A DNA stretch of 43,026 nucleotides from Clostridiales bacterium (GTDB lineage: Bacteria; Bacillota; Clostridia; Oscillospirales; Oscillospiraceae). Below the pieces are notes generated by a model that was not told where the DNA came from, did not search any database, and saw only the letters and a program-made list of their open reading frames with translations. Shown here in pieces: positions 14,923-24,663 of this stretch. Position numbers and translations under genes: made by a program. Position 1 is the first letter of the stretch. The number at the start of each line of letters is the position of its first letter. The stretch covers positions 1 to 43,026 of the forward strand of contig SFLD01000018.1 of the NCBI GenBank assembly GCA_004553545.1. Direction: 5' to 3'.

Positions 14923-17900
14923 CGCCACAGGAACGTGACGATCTGCGCCCGGGTGCAGGACTGCTCGGGAGCGAAGAGGCCGTTGGCAAAGCCGAGCGTG
15001 ATGCCGTTCTTCACAGCCCACTTCACAGCCTCATCGCAGTAGGAGCCCTCTGCCACATCGGGGAAGGTCTTCTCTGCCACGAACTCCGCCCGGATCTCCA
15101 CAGCGGTCCCGGGCATGGTGAACTGGTAGGTCCCGTTGCCCTTGTCCGTCAGTGCGATAGCTGCGCCATCCTCACCCACCGCGGTGATGGACTTCAGCTG
15201 ATAGCCTTCCTCCGCTTTCACCGTGATGGTGACCGTGTCGCCCTCTGCGGCGCTCTGCTGGTCCAGAGAGACCGTTCCGTTCTCCACAGCGGCCACCGTA
15301 ATGGGATAGGTCTCGGCACGAATGCCGCCGCCACCGCCGCCGGGGATGGTCCCGCCGCCCTGTTCCTTGTCCTGGAAGACGGGCTCAGCCTGCACGGTAT
15401 CCTCCGCGTCCGCAAGGGCATCCAGCAGTTCCTCGGTCACGCTGGTATAGGTCTTCTCACCGATCTTCCAGCCCTTGAAGGTCTTGCCCTCGGGGGCTTC
15501 AACGGAAGGCAGCGCCGTGCCGATATTTTCAGGACCGTAGATCCGGACCTGCACACCGTCCTCCGTGGGGAAGGCGATGCTGGCGCTCCTGCTGTCGCTG
15601 ACGACCTGGAAGCAGGAGAAGCTGTCCGTGTAGAAGTAGAGCGTCTGCCCCTCGATCCGGTGGGGCTTGATGTAGCTGGAACTGCCGTCCGCATGGATAT
15701 GGCGGATGTACGTCGTGTTCTCATCCAGGGTGATCCCGGCGGGGACTTCCAGCACCACTTCCACCGGTGCCTCCAGCTGTGCGTTGGCGATCACGCCCTT
15801 GGCGATGGGCTCCGCCTCACTGTCCTTCTCGCTGAGCTCAAAGCTGGGAACGATATCCACCGTATAGGAGGTCCCGGGGACATACTCCACCACGGTCATG
15901 CTGCCGTAGGTCTTGAGCTCCACGCCGTTTTCCGGCATCTCCGTCTCACCCAGGGCATTGCGGACCAGGTCCTCCGCGCCCGCCGCCAGAGAGGCATTGA
16001 GGCCGTTGAGGCCGTTGTCCTTCGCATTGGCCGCCGCATCCAGTTCCGCCTTTGCGTCCGCCCCGAGCTCCAGCTCAGGGATCTCCATCTGGGTCTCGCC
16101 CTCTGCAAGGTCGATCTCCAGCAGGGCCGCGATCAGCTTTTCCGCGTTCACCGTATAGGTGATACCGCCCATGGAGACGCTGCCGTCCGTCTGGCCGCAG
16201 GTAACCTGGGCAGACGCGGACTGTGCGCCATCCAAAAGCTTCGCCGTGACACTGACCGTGACCGCCTCCGCGGAAGTGATGCCGCAGACATAGATCGTGC
16301 TTCCCTTCAGGTACCAGGTCAGCTGATCGCCGTCCGCGCCCGCCAGAGTGATCTCCGGCATCGCAATGGTGAAGCGGCAGGTATTGGCGTCCTCCGCCAC
16401 CACATAGTTGGAGTTCCGGCTGACGGCGGAGACCACATAGCTTCCGGCTTCCACCGCCGTGGGGACTGCGAAGGTGACGGTGTCACCTTCCACAACGCCC
16501 GCTTCCGCTGTGGCCGTGGGCGCGATGGGAGTCCCGGTGTAGGTCAGCTCCGTGTTGCTCCAGATCAGCTCATGGAGCACGGCGGGCTGAATGGTATACT
16601 GCACAGTCCGCTCCGTGGACAGCGCATAGTTGGGATTGCTGAGGCCCGCCGCCGTAGCGGTATGGGTGCCGGCATCGATCTCCTGGCCGCCGCTGACGCT
16701 CACCTGGCAGTCATCCCCCTCCAGCAGGCCGGAGGCGACCTCCGCCGTGACCTGGGCAGGCTGACCGTTGTAGACGAGATCCTCGGGGATATTCCAGGTG
16801 ATCTCCACCTGCTTGGGCAGGACCACCAGGCGATACTCGCCGGTGACGGTCCCGTTGGTGGCCGTGATGACCGCCGTGCCGGCGTTCCGGATGGTGACCT
16901 CGCCGGTCTCGGCGTTGACCTCTGCCACATCCGCGTTCCCGCTGGAATAGGTGAAGCCGGCCGTGTCGCCGTCAAAGGACGCCGCGTTGATAAATGCCTC
17001 GTCGCCGTAGCTCCGCTCCACCCGGCTGCCCAGGCTGAAGCGCAGGGCGCTGGCATCCAGCGTCACTGTGACCACAGGGGAATTCTTGGTGGAGTAGTAG
17101 TTCACGCCCCCCACTTCCGCGAAGGGACGCACGCGGAACTGATACTCGCCCTGGTCCAGACCCGTGACCGTATACTCCGGCGCATCCGTGACGCCGAGAC
17201 GGGTCCAGGTCCCATCGATGTTCTGAGAAACGATGTACTGCGTTGCGCCCGGCGCCGCATTCCAGGAAAGACGGACGCTGTTGGCCGTGGTCTCCGTGGT
17301 GAAGTCACTGGCACTCAGGTTCTGAGGCACCACCTCAAAGGTCAGCACCCGCTCACCGTAGTAGGGGCCGTCCGCGTAGCCCACGATGCGGACCCGCGCG
17401 AGACCCACGTTCACATTGTTCTCCCAGTAGGGCATGTAATCGCCGTAGGTGGACTGGGGGAAGAGGGTGTAGTCCCCGTCCTTCACCGTCACCGCCGGCC
17501 GCTTGGCCTCGCCGGTATAGAAGCCGTACTTGTAGGCCAGGGTGGCATCCAGCGTGGCGATGTCCTTGCCCTGCAGGCCGCAGGTCTCCCACTCGAAGGT
17601 ATCCGTGTTGAAGACCTGGCGGGTGCAGACATGGTCCTCGTCGTAGAGGTGACCCTGCCGGCGCTTTTCCGTCATCTGGAAGAACTTGTTGCAGTCCTTG
17701 CACCAGCAGCCAAGGTAGCCGTTCTCCCAGCACTTCGCCGTGTTGATGGTCTCGGAGTTATGGATGAAGCCATCCTCCCCGGCGTGATGGACCACGTCCT
17801 CGCCCACCGCGAAAACGCCCGTCATGAGGGTGCCCGCGTTGAAGTAGACCTGTCCGCTCTTCCCGTCCAGGGTGTAACCGGCATAGCCGGTATAGGACGC

Positions 17901-20900
17901 GGCGCTGATGTTGTAGCCGCAGCCGCAGACCAGGCGGCTGCCGCCGTCCCACTGGTAGCTGTGGCTGTGCTCGCCGCTCTTCTCCTTGGTGAAGCTGTCC
18001 AGCAGCTCCGCGTTCCCGCTGCTGTAGTCATAAGCCCGGATGCGCAGGGTGTCGCTGGTGGTGGAGAGCGTCAGATAGACCGCGTTATAATTGCCCTCCA
18101 GCTTGACAAAGTGGAAATCCGGATCATCCGTGATCCCGTAGGACTTCTCGCCCAGGGAACCGCAGATGAAGTAGGTGATGCCCTTCTCGTTGTCCACCGC
18201 GCCGTTATAGAGAGGCTCGGTCCGGGCGTAGGAATGGTCGTGGCCGGACAGGACCACATCGATCCCGGCCTCCTGAGCCGCCGTATAGACCTGCTTCTGG
18301 GCAGCCGCGCCCATGCCGGCTACCGGGTTGGTGTAGTAGACCGGCTGGTGCATGACCAGGATCTTCCAGGTTGCGTTGGACGCCTGGGCGTCGCTGACCA
18401 GCTTGGCCAGGGACTCGGCGGTGAAGCCGTTATAGGCCAGGGTGGCCACGAAAACGTTGCCGTAGACCGCGCTGTAGTAGTTGCTGTTGCCCTGGTTATA
18501 GAAGGTGGTGTTGGGGTCGCCGCTGCCGTCCTGCTCGTGGTTGCCCACGGCGAAGAGGCGGCTGCCGGTCAGCCCGTCCAGCATGGCGAGGGTCTTGTCC
18601 CAGTAGCTGTAGTTGCCGCCGTTGTCCACCAGGTCGCCGGTCTGGATGGTCAGGTCATAGTCCGTCAGGTCCAGCCCGTCCAGGATGCCGGTCAGCGTCG
18701 TGTTGTCGCTCTCCTGCAGGTCGCCGAAGATCAGCGCCTCCACGTCGGTGTTGACATAGCCCGTGGTGAAGCTGCGGATCTCAGACCAGTGCGTCCTGTC
18801 GCCCACCTGATAGTAGTAGGTGGTGCCGGACTTCAGGTCCTCCGCCTTGGCGCCGCAGACATAGGCCGCCGCGCCGTCCGTGAAGGTCAGCAGGCGGCAG
18901 GTGCCGTCATAGACCGTGCCCTCCGCCAGGGCGTCCTGGCTCTCCGCCAGGCGCAGCTTGGCGCCCTCGGCCGCCTTGGTGGGGTCTGCCAGCCAGCCCA
19001 CGTTCAGGCTGTCGGCACTGTCGGCGGCATTGCGCCAGACATGGGTGGGCGTTCCGTCCGCCTTGCCCTGGGGCAGGTAGACGGCAGCCGTCAGGGCGGA
19101 GGAAACGCCGCCCTCGCTGTCTCTGGCCGTTACCGTCAGGGTCGTCTCCTCCCCGTTGACCGTGACGAACACCTTGCCCTCCGCGTCAGAGGTCCCCAGC
19201 AGCGTCTCGCCCTGGTAGAGCCCCACGCCCAGGGCCGGCTGGCCGGAGGCAGAGTGGGTGATGAGGAAGTAGCAGGTCTCCGGGAGACCCACCACCATTC
19301 TGCCGGCGCTCACGGTATAGGGCGCGGAGATGGGCAGGGTGATGGTGTCGCTGAAGCTTGCCTCCCCGGCAAGACCGCTGACGATGCAGGTGAAGTTTGC
19401 GCCGGGCACGGCGCTGGTGGGCACCTTCACGGTCAGGGTGGCCATGGGGCCGCTGTTCACCGCACCGTCGACGGTAAAGCGCAGAACTTCCGTCGCGCTG
19501 TTATAGGTCGCTTCGATAGCATTCCCCTGGGCGTCCGTCAGGACGTAATCCTGGGCAAAGGCCGCCGGCAGCTGCACATCCGCCGTCATAGAGGCGACAG
19601 AGTTGTCCTGGGGAGTGAAATCCAGGGTCACGGTCCGGCCCAGCACCGCGCTGGCCTCGTGGGCCGTCACCTGGATGGGGGCGCCCTCGCCCTCGGGGTC
19701 GTCCACCTTGATCTGATAGCTCTGGGCCGTCTCGTTGCCGTAGCCGTCCACCACGGAGATCTTGATGGTGTGGCTGCCGTTGGCCAGCTTCAGGCCGGCC
19801 CGCAGCTCAGAGGTGCTGGCGATGCAGGCCACCTTCCGGCCGTCCACATAGAGGGCGGCGTAGTCCACGCCCGTGTTGTTGCGGTCGTCCGCCACGCTGT
19901 CGCGGTAGGTGGCCTGGATGTCGATGGAGCTGCTCGCAAAGCTCATGCCCGTCTGCAGTTCCTTCTCCTGGTTCACGATCACGGACTCGATGACCGGGTT
20001 GGTCTTGTCCTCCGTGGTGCTGCCGTAGACGAAGGTCAGGTTATCGAAATAGAGAGACCCCTTGTAAGGTAGGGTCCCGGTGCAGGCGCCGCCGCTGCCG
20101 AAGGTCGCCAAATACTCCGGGATCGGCACCTTGTCGATCTTGACCGTCTCCTTGGTGGTGGACAGCGTCACCGTCTCAGGAACCGTCGCACCGATATTCA
20201 TCCCGGTCTGCTCACCGGTGGTGAAGGAGGTCAGCCGCTCATCCGTCCGGTCCGTCAGGATGATGTTGCCGTTGGCGTCGGTCTTGCACTTGACCCAGCC
20301 CACGGGGGAGGCCCAGGCCTTCGCCGCGCCCTGGCTCTGCTTGGCCGCGCAGTACATGATGCGCACCGCCATACCGGCCGGGATCGTCACCGGCGTCTGC
20401 AGGTGGCTGATGTCTGCCTCAAAATAGTGCCAGCCGTTGTCTGCGTTCCGCGCCACATTGTTGGGGCGGTAGATATCGTTCTCCGTGAAATCCACCTGAG
20501 AGGTGTTCCCGGAGCCATCCCGATACCGCAGGCGCAGCCAGAGGTTGGGAGTATTGGCCGGGATATAGACCCAGATACCGATCCGGGAGGGATTCCCCAG
20601 CGTGGAGAGGTCGATCTCCTCCGTCGGGCCAAAGCAAACGCCGTCTGTACCGCTGGGATTTCCCGGAATATCATAGTCCACCTTCAGGGAATTGTCCCCG
20701 AAGCGCACCGGATACCCATCTGCACGGTTCACAACTGTGGCCGTACCAATCTGCGGGCTGCCGCCTTGCCGTCCGACATAAGACACGCAAACGACATCAT
20801 AACCCTCGTTTTTCAAGGTCTTTTCGTTCTTGGCCTCAGAGAATGCAGTATACGTTCCATCCACGAACTCGCCTCGGAAATCGCTTGCGCCATCCTGGGT

Positions 20901-22793
20901 CAAGCCATGGAAAATTTTCATCTCGCCCTGCTCGAAATCCATCGCGACCGAAGGTTCCTTGCAGGCGTTCAGGGTCACAGAGCCCTTGATATCAGGATTC
21001 GTCTTGCTGCTGACCGTCACGGTAGCTGTGATGGCAGTCGCGGTCTTCTCCGTTGCCGTCAGCTCGTGCTCCGGTGCGGAGAAGTCCGTTCCTGTGTAAA
21101 CAGGATCAATGGTCAGCTTGTTGTTTTTCACCTCACCGACGGTGAGCTTGTTCAGTTGTTCGCCTTCCGTCTCGGTGACTACCTTGAAATTGTGGCTGGC
21201 AAAGACCCAGCCTTCCTCCGCGTAATCATCTGCCAGGCCGCCGCCGACCCAACCAAGAGCCACGCCCTTCAAGTCGCCGATGCCCCAGCCGCCCGTACTG
21301 GTATCGTTGTGGTCCAGCAGTCGGTCCGGCGGAGCCATCGTCGTAGTAATTCCCTTGGGGTGCGGGTCTGTCCGGATGGCTCCGCTCAATCCCTTGTAGC
21401 AATAGTTATAGGTGGAGTTCACATACTCTTTCCGGCTGTACTGCGTGGGCTGGATGCTCCAGTCCAGGTCGCCGTCCTGATAGTGGACCTCCCGCTGCTG
21501 GTAATAGACCCGCAGACCCAGGTCGCCGGTGTCGCCGTTGCCCATGCTGACAGATGCCTCGGCAAAGGTGATCTGGTCCGGATCCGCAATGGTGATGGTG
21601 GTGCTGCCCACCTGGGTGCCGCCCTGGTTCAGATAGACCCGGACGTCGCCGGTCTTGCCGTTGGACGTGAAAACGCCCGTGGCGCTGTCAATGGTGCCGT
21701 AATCCGCGTCCACCGTCCAGGTAAGGCCGCTGGGCAGGGGCGCCGGCGCGCCGGAGCGGTCCGCGCCCGCCGCGGTGAAGTTCACCACGGAGCTGGGGGT
21801 ATAGACCTCGTTGGTGGGAGCGATGGTAGCGTGGTCAAAGATGCCGTCCGCCTTCGCCCGGGAGATAAAGAAGATGGAGGAACTGACCTGCCGCTCCTGG
21901 CCGTCAGAGGGATGGTTGCGGGTCTGGGGCTTGCTGTCGCCATCCCGGCGGGAGACGAAGGTGGAGGAACCGCTGCCGTCCAGCAGCACTGCCGTCTGGC
22001 AGCCCCGGGCCTTCATCATCTGGGCCACTTCGTACTGGTTGTAGCCGCAGGAGATGGGGTAGCTCTGGCCGTAGCAGACCATGGAGACCACGGTGCCGTC
22101 CGGCTTGATGCCGATGGCGCTGTAGGTCACGTTCCGGCCGCCGTTGCCCACGTTGACTTCCCCGTCCTTCACCAGCAGGCTGCCGCCGCCCACGGCATAG
22201 CTCAGCTCCGCCAGGGCAGCCTCGCTCTTGTCGTTGGAGATGACGGCCTTGCCGTCCTTGTCGATGCCGAAGTAGTAACCGCCGCTGCTGGGATTATAGA
22301 CCGTGCCGTCGATGATCAGCAGGCCCGTGGGCTGGCCGGTGGCCATGTTGTAGTAGTCCGCGTTCAGAGCCGCCGCGATGGTGCAGTCGGCATACTTCTC
22401 CGAGCGGGTGAAGTAGGACTGGGTGTCCTCCACCTGGCCGGACACGGTCTGCATCCGCCAGTTGATGGTCTTCTTCTCCAGGATGTTCTCCATGCCGGCA
22501 TAGCCGGTCATGACTTCCGCCTGGCTCAGGTCCACTTCGCAGAAGTAGTCGATATTCTGGTTCAGACCGTCCGGCTCGTTGGTATAGGTCACATACTCCG
22601 TGATGCCGGGGGCCAGGGAATACGCCGTTTCAGAGACGAAGAGACGGTCCTTCTCCCCATTGTTGAAGAAAACCTCGCCAGCCTTCTTCCCCTCCATTTC
22701 AGAGGCGGCGCCCGCCTCCAGCGGCAGCAGCTGCACCGCCATCAGCAGCGAGAGCAGCAGGCTGACCGCCTTTCTGGTTCGATGGTGTTTCAT
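14781..22793 (-). CDS. Giant SLH-anchored surface protein: NAGPA glycosidase-like, metallophosphoesterase, multiple Ig-like domains
   Basis: Read directly, 2,670 residues; with its displaced tail about 2,690. Order: signal peptide (1-30, ending EAGAA); NAGPA-type phosphodiester glycosidase domain (about 115-315, NADYYNMATGQPTG, LLDGSGSSTFVSRRDGD); Ig-like domains; a jelly-roll binding-type region (about 640-800); an Ig-like and a cohesin-like region (about 930-1160); Fn3-like segment (about 1250-1350); calcineurin-like phosphoesterase (about 1350-1600: GDLQES, TGDLVDNGG, GNHEQ, VMHQP, SGHDHSYAR, all metal ligands present); a Cys-rich stretch (CGCGYN, CWCKDCNKF); Fn3, Big_2 and two MBG-like repeats (about 1830-2150); InlB-like repeats; Gly-rich linker; SLH domains. 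Start ATG has AGGAGG 7 bases upstream. It likely sits on the cell wall and acts on phosphodiester-linked glycans. The original final ~20 residues are out of frame. Confidence 0.92.
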   Translation of the reverse strand: MKHHRTRKAVSLLLSLLMAVQLLPLEAGAASEMEGKKAGEVFFNNGEKDRLFVSETAYSLAPGITEYVTYTNEPDGLNQNIDYFCEVDLSQAEVMTGYAGMENILEKKTINWRMQTVSGQVEDTQSYFTRSEKYADCTIAAALNADYYNMATGQPTGLLIIDGTVYNPSSGGYYFGIDKDGKAVISNDKSEAALAELSYAVGGGSLLVKDGEVNVGNGGRNVTYSAIGIKPDGTVVSMVCYGQSYPISCGYNQYEVAQMMKARGCQTAVLLDGSGSSTFVSRRDGDSKPQTRNHPSDGQERQVSSSIFFISRAKADGIFDHATIAPTNEVYTPSSVVNFTAAGADRSGAPAPLPSGLTWTVDADYGTIDSATGVFTSNGKTGDVRVYLNQGGTQVGSTTITIADPDQITFAEASVSMGNGDTGDLGLRVYYQQREVHYQDGDLDWSIQPTQYSRKEYVNSTYNYCYKGLSGAIRTDPHPKGITTTMAPPDRLLDHNDTSTGGWGIGDLKGVALGWVGGGLADDYAEEGWVFASHNFKVVTETEGEQLNKLTVGEVKNNKLTIDPVYTGTDFSAPEHELTATEKTATAITATVTVSSKTNPDIKGSVTLNACKEPSVAMDFEQGEMKIFHGLTQDGASDFRGEFVDGTYTAFSEAKNEKTLKNEGYDVVCVSYVGRQGGSPQIGTATVVNRADGYPVRFGDNSLKVDYDIPGNPSGTDGVCFGPTEEIDLSTLGNPSRIGIWVYIPANTPNLWLRLRYRDGSGNTSQVDFTENDIYRPNNVARNADNGWHYFEADISHLQTPVTIPAGMAVRIMYCAAKQSQGAAKAWASPVGWVKCKTDANGNIILTDRTDERLTSFTTGEQTGMNIGATVPETVTLSTTKETVKIDKVPIPEYLATFGSGGACTGTLPYKGSLYFDNLTFVYGSTTEDKTNPVIESVIVNQEKELQTGMSFASSSIDIQATYRDSVADDRNNTGVDYAALYVDGRKVACIASTSELRAGLKLANGSHTIKISVVDGYGNETAQSYQIKVDDPEGEGAPIQVTAHEASAVLGRTVTLDFTPQDNSVASMTADVQLPAAFAQDYVLTDAQGNAIEATYNSATEVLRFTVDGAVNSGPMATLTVKVPTSAVPGANFTCIVSGLAGEASFSDTITLPISAPYTVSAGRMVVGLPETCYFLITHSASGQPALGVGLYQGETLLGTSDAEGKVFVTVNGEETTLTVTARDSEGGVSSALTAAVYLPQGKADGTPTHVWRNAADSADSLNVGWLADPTKAAEGAKLRLAESQDALAEGTVYDGTCRLLTFTDGAAAYVCGAKAEDLKSGTTYYYQVGDRTHWSEIRSFTTGYVNTDVEALIFGDLQESDNTTLTGILDGLDLTDYDLTIQTGDLVDNGGNYSYWDKTLAMLDGLTGSRLFAVGNHEQDGSGDPNTTFYNQGNSNYYSAVYGNVFVATLAYNGFTAESLAKLVSDAQASNATWKILVMHQPVYYTNPVAGMGAAAQKQVYTAAQEAGIDVVLSGHDHSYARTEPLYNGAVDNEKGITYFICGSLGEKSYGITDDPDFHFVKLEGNYNAVYLTLSTTSDTLRIRAYDYSSGNAELLDSFTKEKSGEHSHSYQWDGGSRLVCGCGYNISAASYTGYAGYTLDGKSGQVYFNAGTLMTGVFAVGEDVVHHAGEDGFIHNSETINTAKCWENGYLGCWCKDCNKFFQMTEKRRQGHLYDEDHVCTRQVFNTDTFEWETCGLQGKDIATLDATLAYKYGFYTGEAKRPAVTVKDGDYTLFPQSTYGDYMPYWENNVNVGLARVRIVGYADGPYYGERVLTFEVVPQNLSASDFTTETTANSVRLSWNAAPGATQYIVSQNIDGTWTRLGVTDAPEYTVTGLDQGEYQFRVRPFAEVGGVNYYSTKNSPVVTVTLDASALRFSLGSRVERSYGDEAFINAASFDGDTAGFTYSSGNADVAEVNAETGEVTIRNAGTAVITATNGTVTGEYRLVVLPKQVEITWNIPEDLVYNGQPAQVTAEVASGLLEGDDCQVSVSGGQEIDAGTHTATAAGLSNPNYALSTERTVQYTIQPAVLHELIWSNTELTYTGTPIAPTATAEAGVVEGDTVTFAVPTAVEAGSYVVSAVSRNSNYVVAEDANTCRFTIAMPEITLAGADGDQLTWYLKGSTIYVCGITSAEAVTVSVTAKLLDGAQSASAQVTCGQTDGSVSMGGITYTVNAEKLIAALLEIDLAEGETQMEIPELELGADAKAELDAAANAKDNGLNGLNASLAAGAEDLVRNALGETEMPENGVELKTYGSMTVVEYVPGTSYTVDIVPSFELSEKDSEAEPIAKGVIANAQLEAPVEVVLEVPAGITLDENTTYIRHIHADGSSSYIKPHRIEGQTLYFYTDSFSCFQVVSDSRSASIAFPTEDGVQVRIYGPENIGTALPSVEAPEGKTFKGWKIGEKTYTSVTEELLDALADAEDTVQAEPVFQDKEQGGGTIPGGGGGGIRAETYPITVAAVENGTVSLDQQSAAEGDTVTITVKAEEGYQLKSITAVGEDGAAIALTDKGNGTYQFTMPGTAVEIRAEFVAEKTFPDVAEGSYCDEAVKWAVKNGITLGFANGLFAPEQSCTRAQIVTFLWRAAGPCPQDHGESLPGHPGEHVLLSGGPLGGGERCDQGHHRDHFQPE

Positions 22794-22813
22794 GGAATAT
22801 CCTCCTGATGTAT

Positions 22814-22844
22814 CGAGGGCGGCGGCTGTCTGCCGCCGCCCTCG
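22814..22844 (-). terminator. Hairpin between the two SLH genes
   Basis: A perfect 13-bp GC stem (22814-22826 / 22832-22844) with loop TGTCT lies between the two genes. No T-run follows on the minus strand, so it more likely tunes expression of the giant gene than ends transcription fully. Confidence 0.5.
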
Positions 22845-22876
22845 GTTTGAGTCATGCGATCTTCCGTGTGATGGGG

Positions 22877-24067
22877 TCAGTCGTCGACTTCCTCGCTGGT
22901 GTTGCCGCCGCCGATGACTTCCTCAAAGGTGAGGCCAGACTCTTCCTCGTCGCCGTCGCCGCCCACCGGATACCATTCTCCATTATCGTAGCGATACTCC
23001 TTGCCGTCCACGACGATGACGCCCTTCTCCTCGGCGTCCTTCTGCAGCTGGTCCATGTCGACGTATTCCCGCTCATCGCCGTCCATGGTGTAGTACTCGT
23101 CCTTGTCCGCGTCGTAGTAATACTCCTTGTCGCCGATGATGACGACCTTCTCAGGCTCGTCAGTCTTCTCCTCGGGATCGTCGGGCTTCTCGATGGGATC
23201 GGACTCCTCGGGATCGTCCTTGTCGTCGCCGCCGGGAACGGGATCGGGCACGACCGTGCCGCCGCCATTACCGCCGCCGCTGACAGTGCCGGGGACCACG
23301 TAGATCTGGCCGCCGGCCACATCCACGCCGTTGACGGTGAGGCCGGCAGCGTCCTTGGCCACCACGACCTTGGTGCCCTCGGGAGCGTTGACGACCTTCA
23401 CGTTCTTGGCCACCACCAGCACCAGGCCGCCGTCCTTGGCGTCCACGGTCATGCCGTCCGTGTCGGCATAGTGAGCGATGAGACGGTCCACGATGGTCAC
23501 CATCTCAGCGCGGGTGATGTTGCTGAGGGGGTCCAGCTTGCCCTCGGCCGTGCCCTTGACGATGCCGGCTTCCACCAGCGCCGCCAGGTAGCCCTGGGCA
23601 AAGGTGCCGGCCTTGTCCGCGTCCGCGAACTTGGCCAGAGCCTTGGTGTCCGTGACGGGGGCGACGCCCAGCGCACGGGCCAGCATCACCATGGCTTCCT
23701 GCCGGGTGATGGGGGCGTTGGGCATGGCCTTGCCGTTGTTGCCCAGCATGATGCCGGCAGCCGCGCAGCGGTTCACCGCGTCGGCGCACCAGGTCTCGTC
23801 GGTGATGTCGGAGAAGCCGGCGCTCTCAGCGGCGGCCAGCTTCAGGAGACGGGTCAGCATGGTGGCCATCTGGCCGCGGGTCAGGTCGCCGTTGGGATCG
23901 AACTTGCCGTTGTTACCCCGGATCATGCCGTAGCCGCTCCAGCGCTCGATGGCAGCTTCCGCCCAGGTCCCCTGGGTGTCGCTGTAGGTCCCCTTGGCGG
24001 CAGCGCCCAGCGTCAGCAGGCTGAGCGTCATCGCCATCGCGATCACGATAGACAGAGCTTTCTTCAT
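22877..24067 (-). CDS. Three-SLH-domain cell-surface protein with acidic C-terminus
   Basis: A 396-residue exported protein. After the signal peptide (MKKALSIVIAMAMTLSLLTLGAAAKG) come three SLH domains: about 28-80 (WAEAAIERWSGYGMIRGNNGKFDPNGDLTRGQMATMLTRLL split across the repeat), about 85-140 and about 145-205 (ITRAEMVTIVDRLI). They bind the protein to pyruvylated secondary cell-wall polymer. Residues about 215-265 form a small Val/Gly-rich beta region. A Gly-rich linker follows, then a strongly acidic tail rich in D, E, P and Y (KEYYYDADKDEYYTMDGDE). The tail has no catalytic motif I recognise; it may bind calcium or shape the surface. TAGGAGG precedes the ATG. The giant SLH protein starts 83 bases downstream on the same strand, so both may be co-transcribed. 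Confidence 0.9.
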   Translation of the reverse strand: MKKALSIVIAMAMTLSLLTLGAAAKGTYSDTQGTWAEAAIERWSGYGMIRGNNGKFDPNGDLTRGQMATMLTRLLKLAAAESAGFSDITDETWCADAVNRCAAAGIMLGNNGKAMPNAPITRQEAMVMLARALGVAPVTDTKALAKFADADKAGTFAQGYLAALVEAGIVKGTAEGKLDPLSNITRAEMVTIVDRLIAHYADTDGMTVDAKDGGLVLVVAKNVKVVNAPEGTKVVVAKDAAGLTVNGVDVAGGQIYVVPGTVSGGGNGGGTVVPDPVPGGDDKDDPEESDPIEKPDDPEEKTDEPEKVVIIGDKEYYYDADKDEYYTMDGDEREYVDMDQLQKDAEEKGVIVVDGKEYRYDNGEWYPVGGDGDEEESGLTFEEVIGGGNTSEEVDD

Positions 24068-24344
24068 AGTGGTTCTTTACCTCCTACAATTTTAGGGGGC
24101 TGCGTCCCCCAGGTCTGCTCGGCTGCAAAACCGACTCTTCGCCGCATCGATCTCCTTTCTCGGATCCTCTTCCGATTTTCGTTCTGAAACGGATTTCCTC
24201 GTAATACCCAGAAAATCCTTTTCGTTCCAAAACGTAATTCTTGTCTAATGCTGTACCATAACCTTGACTGAAAGTAAAGATTATTTTACCAGGGGGCAAT
24301 TATAATTCACCGGATAACTGGTAGCATATATTAGAGGTGAATCT
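24068..24344. other. Divergent region between SLH operon and XRE regulator
   Basis: An AT-richer stretch of 277 bases. A GGGGG/CCCCC hairpin (24097-24112) lies in the SLH gene leader, and the TAGGAGG of that gene at about 24081-24088. A TATAAT occurs at 24301-24306 on the plus strand but with no good -35 partner. ATTCACC (24305-24311) and GGTGAAT (24335-24341) form a loose inverted repeat near the XRE gene start. I do not see a confident promoter for either gene. Confidence 0.45.
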
Positions 24345-24575
24345 ATGCAAACAGCGTATCCTGAAAAATACACCGTCATGGGCCTGAAGATCGCCTATTA
24401 TCGGAAGAAAGCCGGCTACACGCAAGAGGCCTTCGCAGAGAAGATCGGGCGCAGCGTCAACTTCCTGGCCCAGGTGGAAGGGACGGGAACTGTGCGCGGC
24501 ATTTCGCTGGAGACCCTCTTCCGCATTGCGGACTGTCTGGACATCCCGCCCTCCAAGCTGCTGGAGGATGACTGA
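24345..24575 (+). CDS. Small XRE/Cro-type DNA-binding regulator
   Basis: A 76-residue single-domain helix-turn-helix protein: MGLKIAYYRKKAGYTQEAFAEKIGRSVNFLAQVE, then ISLETLFRIADCLDIPPSKLLEDD. This is the five-helix lambda-repressor fold, with the recognition pair around residues 25-45 (TQEAFAEKIG-RSVNFLAQVE). No ligand or peptidase domain is attached. GAGGTG sits upstream of the ATG. It lies divergent from the SLH operon and 168 bases before the threonine ammonia-lyase gene, and could control either. Similar stand-alone regulators are common in clostridial chromosomes and on mobile elements; no other mobile gene is near. Confidence 0.88.
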   Translation: MQTAYPEKYTVMGLKIAYYRKKAGYTQEAFAEKIGRSVNFLAQVEGTGTVRGISLETLFRIADCLDIPPSKLLEDD

Positions 24576-24633
24576 GACGGTGTCCGGCTTACATACCCAT
24601 TTCGGCAGGCTCCGCCCGGATCCGCCGCACTCT

Positions 24634-24663
24634 CCCCACCTCCCTCTTGCATTTTTTCTGCTC
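24634..24663. repeat. 30-base direct repeat, copy 2
   Basis: Exact match to 14618-14647. Here its TTGCAT (24647-24652) is correctly spaced to act as the -35 of the threonine ammonia-lyase promoter, so the repeat has become part of a promoter. Confidence 0.85.

Noticed and set aside
14862..20072. Long plus-strand open frame (1,736 codons) opposite the giant SLH gene
   Set aside because: It mirrors the GC-rich third positions of the minus-strand gene, has no recognisable domain, no ribosome site, and odd His/Gly/Val/Leu-rich composition.
24084..24299. 71-codon minus-strand frame in the leader of the SLH gene
   Set aside because: No ribosome site or known motif; it lies in a leader with a hairpin.
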